Shown: one piece after another, positions 12,659-23,301 of the stretch
Numbering within the stretch: the stretch's first letter is position 1
Layout: each line of letters opens with the position of its first letter
Assembly: GCA_018389105.1 (NCBI GenBank)
Contig: JACATO010002730.1
Coordinates: 2,648,501-2,712,500 of the forward strand
Source of the DNA: Nautilus pompilius
Lineage: Eukaryota; Mollusca; Cephalopoda; Nautilida; Nautilidae
Reading direction: 5' to 3'
DNA: 64,000 nucleotides
Notes under the pieces: generated by a model
What the model was told of the DNA's origin: nothing
The model's input: the letters and a program-made list of their open reading frames with translations, nothing else
Database searches by the model: none
Translations under genes and position numbers: made by a program

Positions 12659-12778
12659 CCACAAAAGCAAAGTTTTAGGATCAAAATCACTTTTTTCTAT
12701 TTTGTTTAGATGGAAATAACTGGAAATTTTTGGATTGGGGCCAAAAACAAGACAAAAGTGAAATTTTGTTACCTAGTG
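12659..12778. repeat. Right terminal inverted repeat of the CMC element
   Basis: Read on the - strand it begins CACTAGGTAACA at 12,778 and reaches AACTTTGCTTTTGTGG at 12,674-12,659. The next three + strand bases, TAA at 12,779-12,781, repeat the TAA at 9,810-9,812. Confidence 0.75.
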
Positions 12779-13029
12779 TAATTAATAATTGCAACTGAGA
12801 GACTATATAATAATACCAATGCATCATTACAGAAAATGAACAAGCACAGTGGAATACCTTGTACAGTGCATTAGTAATTGGTATATGAGCTTTTTGCTTT
12901 GTAGAGAGCATGACACATTTTCATGTTCACAAACAGGTAATTAATAAATGATTGTAGAATGTTCAAATATCCTGTAGCGCTTTTCGAAATTCGTCTAAGA
13001 TATTTGGTTACTGTTTAACTTTGTCGGTA

Positions 13030-13889
13030 GCCAGATAATTCCAAATGGACTCAATTGGTTCATATATAGAATATTCAAGCTAAGACATCTTTGTGAGTGT
13101 TCCATCAGCCTATTTTCAGATAGTTTTACACCACACTGGCTGCAAACATACGATCACTGAACTCGTGGAAGATGAATCGCCGCCCAATGTCGTTTTTCTA
13201 GGAGAATGACATGGCTACTGAGAACGTGTTTTTACCTTTCGGCAGTCAGTACATATTAGATTTTATGCAAATCTCCGATAGCATTCGCTGATGTGCAGAC
13301 CTAAAATTGTATTTATCTACCCTCATGCCTTACTTTAGCCATTGCACACTGAATGCTATACTACTTTATGGTCCGGTTTCTAACCAATTACAATTGATTA
13401 TTGACAAACAAGTCAAACTTGGACTCATCTGTAAAAAACACCTTCCTGGATTGGTTATCCGAATGTTTCAGTTCTGCTGCTGATTTCAACTTTGCTGCTT
13501 AATTGTCTCTCTTTAGCAAAGGTTTTCGGGCAGCTACAAAATCTCTGTGATCATTTCCCGCTGATGTGTATATTAATGTTCTTTTGAAGAAACCGTAACA
13601 CTCGTATATGTAAGTAGGCCAGTACCAAAGTCTCTGTTGGCTTGTAGTCTATCACGTAGACGACATACCCTAACATACTTAATATCAGTTCAGGAAAGTT
13701 TTGTATTTTTTCCTCGTTCCCGCCAATTATATTGTCAACAATACATTTTTTCTCATTCTCCTCAGAGTTTGGCATAGAGATACTTCTGAATCATAAAGTT
13801 AGGCTACGATCTTTCGCATGGAGTAGCCTTCACCAGCTAAGACAAATTTTAATACACTTTCCATGTGATATTTCCTTCCCAAAAACCAC
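13030..13889 (-). pseudogene. Tc1-like transposase pseudogene (copy 1)
   Basis: On the - strand a frame gives VFFTDESKFDLF near 13,420-13,440, the block around the second catalytic Asp of Tc1 transposases. A later frame gives EPIESIWNYLATDKVK near 13,020-13,060, matching the region of the third catalytic residue (Glu). Upstream is ARKPLLK, the usual run before that block. Several stops and frame changes lie between these islands. The presumed start codon is GTG where copy 2 has ATG. It is non-functional, and the family assignment rests on motif order and spacing. Confidence 0.75.
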
Positions 13890-14126
13890 AGTATCCACCA
13901 AACATTCATTACACTACACTGCTATCACTGCCAAAGTATTTATAGTCCCTCTGCAGATGTGGCTCTTTTTGATTATTTTGCATGGCAAATAATAACATAT
14001 ACCACATCATCAAATGACTGTCCAAAGGAAGCATTTTATTTTTATACTTGAGATTCGATTTCATTACGTGTTACATCCATCTGTACCACAGCTTTTCATC
14101 TGCATTTATGATTATTTCCAACACTA

Positions 14127-16452
14127 TATATAATCTAAGTCTTTGATGGCAACTCTGGTATTTCAAAGCCAAACACAATCTTACAGAAAAAAGATAACAT
14201 GTGAATTATGCTCCATCCTACTTCTACATTATTGATACTCATTAGACTATTTTTAAAGTGTTACATCAGTACATATATTTGTGAATTATAATGAATATGT
14301 TAGCGCAAAGAAAAAAAAATAGTTAGTTTATTATTACTCTTTATATAGATCCAGTCATTCTGTAGATTTATAATTACGATAATTGTTACTGTAATTGAGT
14401 TAAATAAAGTTTCAATAAACCTGTTTACATTTCAGTGAAAAAATTTAAAACTTAAATAAAAAATCAAAAAGCACAACTTGTTAACTGCTAAAAAGGTAAG
14501 GAATTTTATATGCATTTTAAGATGTAATTCATAATTGTTTTATTTAAGTATTTCACATACAATATTGCACTAAATTACAGTAAGCCATTTGTTGACTGAT
14601 TTTAAAGTATTCTGTACCGCCGTTTTAAACTAAATACCAACTGTTTTCTCTCGTAACCGATCATGGCCGCCGTTCGCAAATTGTATGCGAACATCCAGAT
14701 GAATGGTTTGTTTATAATGTAGTAGCTGCCACCCACACACAAACCGAAAACTCGGGCAATGGAACCTAGTGTCAGAGAACATCCGAGAAAAACAGACAAA
14801 TTATTACCCGCAGTAAGCAAGTAACATATAAAACCTATCAATAACATTATAATAAAGTACGCTTTCTAAGGTGCACAATATGAGCACTAAAATAAGAGTT
14901 TCCTAACACTTTGTCGTATTTGTTGATTGTCAAATGATGTACAAAATAAATCTATAAGAAAAAAAACATCTATAATAATTTCAAATATTGAATTCACGGC
15001 TACAGAATAGTGTTTTAACCTTGACAATATTTAATACACTGGATGGAAGCACATATTTTATATCTCTATCAGAAAATACAAAAATATTTTTAGGAACGTG
15101 TGCAGAATATCCATCGAATGATCATTCCTACTCTACTACGGCTACATTAAAAAAACAGAATAAATAAATAACATTGGCCATATAAATCATGTACTTTGTG
15201 ATGTCACATGTTTCAAGTTAAAGTATGCATAGCAAAGCTTTCTTCCTCTCACGTGGGAGATTGATTGTGCGCTTTGACAATAATATTTATTTCCCGTTGC
15301 ACGCACCATTCAAATCTTTTAGACCCGATGCACTTTAATACATTTTTTTGATTGTAGAATTAACCATTCCAGAAATTTGACAATCATCTGGAGATGCTTT
15401 GAGATTAATATAAATAACACTATTCGTATCACTATTTTTAGATGGAGGAGCAAATTGAGACGAACAAATACTGGTTTACACCAGTTCTCATAGGAATATG
15501 AGATATCTGACTCCTTCCTTAAAGTGTATAGTAAAAGTTAATAAAAGGCGAAAATAGCCATAATAAAAAATGAGGAGGAAAAGAAGTAAATATTTGAGGT
15601 TGAGTTGATTTATATAAAATTTAAACGGAAGTACTAGCACAAAAGTAAAAGTTTAATTGTAATAGTTCTTTAAAAGTCTCTTTTCCTGCCAGGAAATTCA
15701 TATTACTGTCCTGTGCATTTACTGTATGATTATTTGTGTTTTTCGCCTTCAATCCTACACTTCATGGAAGAGAACTGACTAGTGTACGTTTGTGAGGAAT
15801 GTTTAAAATGAGCTGAGTCAGAACATTAGACTTTCGTTCTTCTCTGGCATTCATCAGCTAATCCTTGTTACCAGACCAAACCACCCTCTCTTCCGCTCCT
15901 GGCTATAGTAGTTCAGGATTCCACGGTGAGATAACTCCTGTAAAAAGAGTTCTATGTCAGAACGTTCTGCGTACAACTGTTAAACACAATACAACCTTAT
16001 TTTTTATTGAATCCTTCTCTGCTGTTGTGCGATAGGTGGAATGTTGTTCAGTGAGAGGAATGTAATTTCCACAAGCTTGATTAACTTTAAGCAACCGTTA
16101 AAAAATCTAGATAAAAGTATAAACTTATAGTGGCAGTCCCTCAAGCTACATTTTCAAATGCTTCTATTTTTTTCTTACTCTACTCAAGCCAAAATATTGG
16201 TGCCAAATTTAATTTGCTTATTAACTCACAATGATACTTTAGTTTTCTCAATGAAGATGGGACCAAAGTACCAATACCATTTAGAAAAGTGACAGTGCAC
16301 TTCACAAAAGTAGAGTGACTGCCTGACGAGTGTTATCCAATTGAATGATTTTGATCGATCAAATATATTCTATTTTCGATATTGCCATTGCACAGTGCAT
16401 CATATTAACTATTTTCTGTTAGGACAGTTGAGTAATTTTTAATTGTACTTTA
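14127..16452. other. AT-rich non-coding DNA
   Basis: No gene was recognised. An 81-codon hydrophobic open frame on the - strand at 14,602-14,847 matches nothing I know and lacks clear splice signals. A slightly GC-richer patch lies at 15,780-15,960. Confidence 0.55.
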
Positions 16453-16454
16453 AC

Positions 16455-16495
<41 letters not shown>

Positions 16496-16507
16496 AACAA
16501 CAACAAC

Positions 16508-16576
<69 letters not shown>

Positions 16577-16618
16577 TATATAATAATAATAATAATAATA
16601 ATATAATAATAATGATGA
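16453..16618. repeat. Compound (ACA)n-(ATA)n microsatellite
   Basis: About 14 ACA/CAA units pass through ACAATA mixtures into more than 30 AAT units with a few interruptions, ending in GATGATG. It explains a poly-Leu frame on the - strand. Confidence 0.95.
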
Positions 16619-17149
16619 TGAAAAAAGATCAAGACAAAAGTGATATATTTATGAATCAATCATAGACACCACTTGTATTAACAGGGTATGAAGCAGATAA
16701 AATGGTGGGTGAAGAATAAATCCTAACGCCTTTGCATCTGCATCTGTGGTTCTTTTTTATTTTTCAAAATTTGATTATGTTATTTCCACGAATAAATATT
16801 ATCTATACACTACATATCAATATTATTTGAACGTTTTGAAAATCCTGAATAATAGGTAAATTTAATGGAGTTAAGGAAATAAGTATATATCAATATCAGC
16901 AATGTTTGAAACGATGAAACTAAATTAACGCTGATTAATTCAAAATTGGAGCTACAAAGAATTAACCAATGATTCTAGTCTTGAATTGTAAAATATTATC
17001 ATTTGAGACAACCACTTTTGCCTTTTTCTCATGTCTTAAATGATAAACTATGAAGAGGAGTAGAGAAATATCTTCAGCCAAGAGTGACTAGAAAGTAGGA
17101 AAAAGATGTTCATAAAGGAGAGGTTGAGTATCATTACCTAGAAAAAGCA

Positions 17150-17765
17150 TTTATTTAAGAAATGAAATCTGAGTAAAGTGAAGACCGTAAAACATTAAAA
17201 TAAACCAGGAATCTCCAGTCAACTGGAAAAATTAAGAAAACAAAATAGACGAAGTCAAAAGAAAATTACCATTGACAACGAAGACCACTTCATCAAAATT
17301 TCCATTCTGCGTTATTTATGCCAGGCATTCCGATATGTCACAAATCAGCTAAGCAAATCTAGAAAAGCCGCTAATTTTTTTTAATCAATGCTCTCCAAAA
17401 TACTCAGGTTCATTTGGCAGAATTTCTGTGGGGAAATCTTTACAAAAAAATCGTCATGTGACAGCAAACTTAAATGTGCCAAGAACAGAAATCGGACTGT
17501 TGAAAAGCGGAAAAACTATCTGATTAACTGAGGAGTCTACAATTTATACTGTTTGGCAACAAGTGAAAAAGTGAGAGGAAAACTAAAACTGTGTTGTTCC
17601 TGCTTTAAAACAAGAAAGAGAAAGATTCGTATTTGGGGTTGCATCTATTATGCTGGAAATTTAAAGCACATATAGAATGTTACGGAGAACAGAGTGTAAC
17701 AATATATTCTTGTTTTCTATGGTATGATTGAAAAGGACTGAACATGTTAAGAAGACATTTGAGTA
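17150..17765 (+). pseudogene. Tc1-like transposase fossil, third and divergent copy
   Basis: Three islands in the right order on the + strand identify it. RSQKKITIDNEDHFIKISIL near 17,250-17,310 matches the linker after the helix-turn-helix. EESTIYTVW near 17,530-17,560, followed by VVPALKQERER near 17,597, matches the block around the second catalytic acid, with Glu where Asp is expected. IRIWGCIYYAG near 17,625-17,655 matches the strand that follows. The frame changes and contains many stops. Terminal repeats were not found, so the limits are those of recognisable coding sequence. It differs from copies 1 and 2 and points the opposite way. Confidence 0.62.
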
Positions 17766-19728
17766 AATTACACTTTATACTTGTGTAGAGTTTGCTTTAA
17801 AAGAAACGTCACAAAAGGTATCTTAACAAAAAATTAGTTGCCCGCAAAAGTCTTACTTTAAAGGCTATTGAGAATATTGACGAGTACCTGCAAGTCAAAG
17901 TGAAAAATGATGCTGAAATAGATGATGAAACACTGTAGGCTTCACGCTTCACCACTAAAAAGTAGGAAACTTTCACCCTAGATACATCAGGTGGGTTATT
18001 GAAAGTATTTAAGAAAGACCCAAGCAGAAGTAATTTGAAATAAAGCATATCACATTAAACTAAGAATAGCAGATTTTTTATTACATCTCGTTTCAGTTTT
18101 TATATATGAGATTATTTTTTTTAAATAACGAATTTCTATTTGATAAACTTAATATATATATTTTTTTTTCTAGGAGGTAAGCGTGTTAGACAACGTTTCT
18201 CTACAACACTTGAAGAGAGACAACATTTTTATTGGGGAAATAATTTTGAATAGTCCTATAGAAATTTATAGAAGTGTCTATTTCGATAAATTATGTAACT
18301 TATGGATCCGAATCCTGATAACTGTATCCGACCAATAACTCTCCATTTTAGAATTTGACAAAGTTTTACGGCTAATTAATTGTAACGTTGCTCTTCAAAC
18401 AGAATATTTTAACAGAGCAGAAATGGATACGAACGCAAATCAATTTTCTCTTTATACGAAAACTAAGTGATATCTTCCTACCAAAATGTACTTGTATATT
18501 TATTTGATAAAAGTGATGTTACATGAAGAAGATTTTTAGTTTAACTTTGGTGAATAAAACTATAGAAATAGTTTGTTTCCTTTTGCTTTTTGCTTAACAT
18601 TATAAATCAGTATATTTATGAATAGGTGAAAGGCAGATTAGTAACGGTTGAGCATAATGCAATGTATTTAATCTTTGCAACTTTCCACCCAACCATTTGT
18701 TATTAAATCAGAATTAGGAGAAAGAAAAGAAAGATTACAGTAAGATATAGGAATACCTTGGAGAAACATCGAAACCATGAAAGAATTTGCAGTAAAGCGA
18801 GAATGGCTTCGCTTTACGGAAATCGTCTTAACTCAGAAACGCACTGCTCATTCATTTTCGTGGACTTCCCATTGGAAGAACCGAAGAAATCACCCAGATA
18901 CTGACCTTCAGTTTTGCGTCAGAGACAGAACTTGCTGCATACAGAATCAATGCAGTACGTAAGCAAACGAGACATAGTAACTGTCTCGTATGGTTCGGTG
19001 CCGAAACTTGTCTTTGTAAGGCTTTACTTGAAGGATTCAGCGGCATCTCTTCTCGAAACAGTTGATGCCTCCATCGCGTTTCCGGGATGAAGTGGAAACA
19101 TATCGATCTGTTTAAATTCAGTTTGTCGGGTTTTGGCGGTGCCTGATTTTTAAACATGCTTATAGTCCACTATCCCGCTGCTTTATCAACATCTTTCGCA
19201 GTCTACTATGAAAACAATCGTAATTCCTAATAAACGGCAGAAATTTTGTAAATTAACTATAAAAAACAGCTAAAAACAAAAATGGCGACAATGTGTATAT
19301 TTGGCACCGATAGAATCCCCGAAAAATGCTCTCTTTTCCAAAAAAAAATCAAACTGGAATATAATTCATTTACCCTCTTTTATTTCACCACATGGATTTG
19401 AAGAACGTCAGCAAAACGTTCTGGACAATAAGTTATCTTAGCTTTTTCTCAGTGTTTGAAAGATTTAAGTACTGGTCGAATATGTTATCTGTACCTCGCC
19501 TTTAATGGCATTTATAAAAGGCAAGGTTCCATTTCTACTTAATATTCATATGGAACTGTATATGAAAGGATAAACGCAATGAAAATGCTATGTAAATGTA
19601 AAGTTTTGGTTTGTTAATGCTGCTATTAAAGGCACACAAAGATTCCATATTTTCAGCGAGAATACTAATTTAACCAGTATCATTAGTTGATACAAAAAAG
19701 TGGATGACTTATTACAACATTATGCATG
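17766..19728. other. Non-coding DNA with a short charged open frame
   Basis: Just after the Tc1 fossil, positions 17,804-17,938 on the + strand hold about 40 stop-free charged codons (Lys, Glu, Asp rich) ending in TAG. I do not recognise the product. A GC-richer stretch at 18,780-19,150 has no recognisable protein. The rest is AT-rich. Confidence 0.4.
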
Positions 19729-19734
19729 TACACA

Positions 19735-19771
<37 letters not shown>

Positions 19772-19772
19772 T
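19729..19772. repeat. Compound CA-TA-GA microsatellite
   Basis: ACACACA is followed by about eight TA units and then about eleven GA units, ending ATTAATTT. Confidence 0.93.
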
Positions 19773-19994
19773 TAATTTTATTTTTTAGAAAATGGTTTAC
19801 AGTAACAGTCTCACTACATTTACTACTTTTTATATCTCTTGTACATACCACGTAAAGATGGTGATTTTTATATATGGCAGGCATTAAATATCAGATGATG
19901 ATTTTGTTTTACAGTGTTTTTATTTTATTTTGTTTTATTATGCAATTGCTGTTCATGATGTATGTGTGCTATTATTTAGCAAACGCCATAGATG

Positions 19995-20016
19995 ACCACC
20001 ACCACCACCACCACTA

Positions 20017-20115
<99 letters not shown>

Positions 20116-20118
20116 TAA

Positions 20119-20171
<53 letters not shown>

Positions 20172-20196
20172 TGATGATGATGATGATGATGATGAT
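19995..20196. repeat. Four-part trinucleotide array: CCA, CTA, ATA, GAT
   Basis: Successive blocks are (ACC)n, (CTA)n about 20 units, (AAT)n about 30 units with one AAAT interruption, then (GAT)n about 9 units. Each block differs from the next by one base of the unit. It explains a Ser/Leu/Val/Gly low-complexity frame on the - strand. Confidence 0.96.
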
Positions 20197-22167
20197 ACAG
20201 ATAGTTTTCCTTTCTTAATAGATGTCTCTTTTGCCTTGAAGTCGAAGGATATCTTACAGAGGTGAGCTAGAATAAAGAGGTATGGTAGGGCACTAGTCTT
20301 GCTGACCAAACATGTTACGGTTAGTGACTCTTGAATGGTGGTCAAGGTGCAAACTTATCTAGAGATATCCACAGAACCTCTACCATAAATACTCGGAGAC
20401 TCTAAAGAAACCCGCATGGATAAACTGGTACAGAAGAAGCAGAAGAAACCCATTTTGCGAAAGGTCATCAAACCAGATTGGATACCGACGAAAACTGAAC
20501 CCGGGTTTTCATCCACAATTCACGTATATAACAGTTACAAATGTAAATATACTTTCCATGAACGTAAACTCTTAAACCCTTTTCTTTTCCTGGTAACGAT
20601 AATGACAGCACTAAGCAACACATAATATCTCCATCATTGACTAATTAGCCATTGATACTGAAATTGGCCATTTCATTTTCTGTACAGATTCTCTCCTCTC
20701 AATGTGTACTATCTCTTAAATCGTTATTACTAACATATGCTAGATCTTTGAGAAATAAGGCTGTTATAATTATCAGTTAATTTGCAACCATTAAAACCCT
20801 GCAGTTCTGTTCTTTCTTCTACATGAAATTTTATGACAGCACATATTCGTTTCAAACTAGACACTCTTTGTCATCTCCATGATAAAAAACTGACGCAGTA
20901 GAGACTTGATTTGTATAAAATAAACATTACGTCTTTTTTGTAGATTTTGGAGTTCGAGAATCTAGCAGAACTATGTACAGATATTCCTATTTATTAATCA
21001 CCATTACTTCTTCTCCCCCAAAAGATACTGTTTTGCATAAATTAATACATTGAAAAGTTATTATAATTGTTAATCTAAAATTTCTGCTTTACTAAAGTTC
21101 AAACTAGTATTGTTCTATTAGCTTCTGTTAATGGAAATTTGTTTTATAATGTGCAATTTTAAGATCGTAATTTTAGTGTGGAGCTATGACATAATGATTT
21201 TAATAGTCTATTTATATTCAATTATTATATTAAATCAGTTCATTTGTGCTATAGTTAGAAACCAGCATATTATATTCGAAACCGGTCATTATTTGAGATT
21301 ACCAGTGACAATTTTAAGACAGCTTTTATAGCGTTCTTTATTATGTTTACCTTTTATTATTAACTTAGATTAAATGAATATGGAGTCGCATTACCAAAAG
21401 ATTTCAAAATAAATATGTTATTTCCCATGCAATTAATTATTAATTATGCACTAGTCAGTTCTAAGATATCAAATAGTGTATATAGCTAATGCCGATTTGG
21501 CGAGTGTAGTTTACGTCTTCAAAAAATTTTTTTTTTCTTTTTTATTTTAGAGCGAAAAATATAGCAAGTAACACTAATATAATGAATATTTATAATTAAC
21601 GCCGTCGTGATCTTATAAACGAAGTCCTCAGGCACAAAGTAGAAAGAAAAAAATAAATAAAAAGCTGATTTATGTAAATATAATTTGGGTTTCAAAAAAA
21701 TGGCTGGCTGCCTGTCGTCGTCCTTTTTGTTCCGGAAGGAGTGGTTTGTGACGGGACTTGATTCTGACGCTACACTCACACAGATAATTAACAGGTAATT
21801 ACAAAACACTTATGTTTTTTTTATGATTTAAATTATATTATAAATTGCATCATTTTCTCTGTCTGTCCATCCGGAGCTTTGAAGAATACACAATGACGTA
21901 GACTGATGTATGTATCTTATCTATAATTAAACTAATTGCAACAGTTAATTAAACAGCTTAAGTCACGTAGAAAATTAAGGGTTTTAAACCACTGGTGCCT
22001 GCAGTTGTCACCAGCTGAAACGGACTATATTGGCTTATGGCTTACAACTTATTAATACTCTATTTATATGTATTTACTTTTTCTTTAACCGTGTGTTAAT
22101 GTGTTGCTGGCGTAAGCTGTAATAGCGTTTTTTTATGTCCATCGATGGAAATGCATTTAAAACTTTA
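20197..22167. other. Non-coding DNA
   Basis: A 69-codon frame at 20,416-20,625 (+) begins with Lys-rich codons but has no known motif. The remainder is AT-rich. Nothing else is supportable. Confidence 0.5.
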
Positions 22168-22213
22168 TACACACACACACACGCACGCACACACACACAC
22201 ACACACACACACA
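22168..22213. repeat. (CA)n microsatellite with CG interruptions
   Basis: About 22 CA units, two of them replaced by CG (ACGCACGC). It sits immediately upstream of the CpG-rich region. Confidence 0.94.
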
Positions 22214-22821
22214 TGCACATCGGCCGATTACAGTACAATTCCCCGACTGAATAACGTCGACGCGTTTTTTCCGTCGATGATTTTCGATAAAAGGAGCCGA
22301 ATAGATTTAATCGCGTGCCGGTGACCGTGATCACCAGTAACATGGAAGATGGGCGCTGCGCTGTCCAGTCTAACAACCGCAGTAGCGGGCCGCGTTCGTC
22401 TGGCTGTCACCTTCGCTGGAAGACAGTGCTGCCAATTATGATTTATCCGCGTTATTAGTGCGATCAATCAAGGCTTTGCCGCACAGATCGACTGGCTAAC
22501 CCCTGCTGCTTTTCGTGAAATGTTAAGATCAGCTGGCCCAATCCAAGCCCCCATCTTCGCTAGCTAACAGCGGCTAAAATCCCGCCTGACAGCTCACTGC
22601 CCAACCTGCGCTACGCGAGCCTTCTTCTCCCTTGTTATTGTTCCCCACTGTTGAGTATCGACTCATGTGTTGTTTCTGTTCTTTCTAGTGCTCGCTGCCT
22701 CTAACGTTCTGAGACAGACACATTCGGCGCAGATGGAGTCGTACCGGACACAAGAGAGACTAAACTGACTCGGATACATCATTGCAACTTAATTCACATA
22801 CCTTTACTACAGTGCTCCCCA
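22214..22821 (+). promoter_or_regulatory. CpG-rich promoter and 5'UTR region of the gene starting at 22,822
   Basis: This 600-bp stretch is strikingly richer in G, C and CpG than any other non-mobile part of the window (for example CGTCGACGCG near 22,256 and GCGGGCCGCG near 22,385). It contains no transposon motif I recognise. It ends at an ATG with a good context (CCCCAATGG) that opens a leader peptide. In invertebrate genomes with depleted intergenic CpG, such islands usually mark promoters or first exons of constitutive or developmental genes. I see no clear TATA box. Open frames antisense to it are judged by-products of composition. The transcription start is not defined. Confidence 0.5.
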
Positions 22822-22909
22822 ATGGCGAGATTCAAGTGGATTCTAAAACACTTTACTCGATGGATTCTAACGCCTTTCATACAACTTGTCTTTCTGCAAT
22901 TCACCACAG
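22822..22909 (+). CDS. First coding exon with signal-peptide-like leader, unknown secreted or membrane protein
   Basis: The ATG at 22,822 (context CCCCAATGG) opens 29 codons plus one base. Residues 1-13 are basic (MARFKWILKHFTR). Residues 14-27 are hydrophobic (WILTPFIQLVFLQF), followed by small polar TT. This is the n-, h- and c-region pattern of an N-terminal signal peptide. The frame runs straight into CACAG|GTAAGT, a near-perfect donor, so the exon ends in phase 1 with a G (Gly if the next exon begins with GN). A phase-1 intron right after the signal peptide is common in genes for modular extracellular proteins such as immunoglobulin-superfamily receptors (general knowledge). Without exon 2 the family is unknown. 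The CpG-rich region just upstream supports a real gene start. The alternative is chance coincidence of an ATG, a hydrophobic run and a donor. Confidence 0.55.
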
Positions 22910-23114
22910 GTAAGTTGGCAGTTAAATTTATTCGAGTCATGTTCTAACCTATTTCACTCATGCAAACCAATCCCAGGGTTAGGTTTCTATTGTTTATATT
23001 GTTTAGGCTTTCCTCTTATAAGTCTTGATTTCACTTGCTTGGGTACAGCAACAAGTCTAATACTTTATTTCATGTTTACACTTACAACCAGAAATTTCTG
23101 GAAACAGCGGCAGC

Positions 23115-23187
<73 letters not shown>

Positions 23188-23209
23188 TAATATTATTATT
23201 ATTATTATT
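23115..23209. repeat. (AAT)n running into (ATT)n, self-complementary microsatellite
   Basis: About 24 AAT units are followed by ATATAATATT and about six ATT units. The two halves can pair to form a hairpin or cruciform. Confidence 0.95.
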
Positions 23210-23254
23210 GTATTACTTAAATCTGTAAAGGTGAAAAGACAGATTTGATGTTCC

Positions 23255-23301
23255 ATTATTATTATTATTATTATTAATATTATTATTAATTATTATTATT
23301 A
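23255..23301. repeat. (ATT)n microsatellite
   Basis: ATT units with two AATATT/AATT interruptions, separated from the previous tract by about 45 bases of unique sequence. Confidence 0.93.

Larger units (their letters stand above)
9813..12778 (-). mobile_element. CMC (Chapaev-like) DNA transposon inserted in Tc1 copy 1
   Basis: The element begins CACTATGTAACA and ends with the inverse of CACTAGGTAACA. The terminal inverted repeats extend in weaker form about 110-120 bp inward to a shared 16-base block (AACTTTGCTTTTGTGG) at 9,907-9,922 and, inverted, at 12,659-12,674. It is flanked on both sides by TAA, a 3-bp target duplication. CACTA-type termini with 3-bp duplications are known for the CMC superfamily (CACTA, Mirage, Chapaev), and the encoded protein carries CxxC and HxxxxH motifs expected of that superfamily. 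Excluding the solo LTR inside it, the element is about 2.4 kb. Placement in CMC is firm enough to propose. The Chapaev-3 subgroup is an inference from the 3-bp duplication. Confidence 0.72.
9765..14126 (-). mobile_element. Tc1-like DNA transposon, copy 1, split by a nested insertion
   Basis: The left end (AAGTAATGGAGATAATTA) and right end (ATTATTTCCAACACTA, read inverted) match the left terminal repeat of the copy at 58,355 (CAGTATTGGAAATAATTAG). After removing the nested element at 9,813-12,778 and its duplicated TAA, about 1.39 kb remains, close to the usual 1.2-1.7 kb of Tc1 elements. The transposase relic reads on the - strand at about 13,030-13,889. The first 48 bases, up to the insertion point, and the bases from 12,779 onward align as one continuous stretch with 58,355-58,450 of copy 2. 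That shows the two halves belong together. A TA follows the right end (14,127-14,128). The left flank is AA where TA is expected, so that duplication has decayed or the boundary is a base or two off. Confidence 0.82.

Noticed and set aside
14602..14847. Hydrophobic 81-codon minus-strand frame
   Set aside because: It has several apparent membrane stretches but no known family, and AT-rich DNA often gives such frames.
16450..16659. Poly-Leu/Ile open frames, also at 19,953, 23,065 and 35,125
   Set aside because: They are translations of trinucleotide microsatellites, not genes.
22074..22467. Two overlapping open frames of 79-100 codons on the - strand
   Set aside because: They run antisense across the CA repeat and CpG-rich region. 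Their length follows from the low stop density of GC-rich DNA, and no domain is recognisable.
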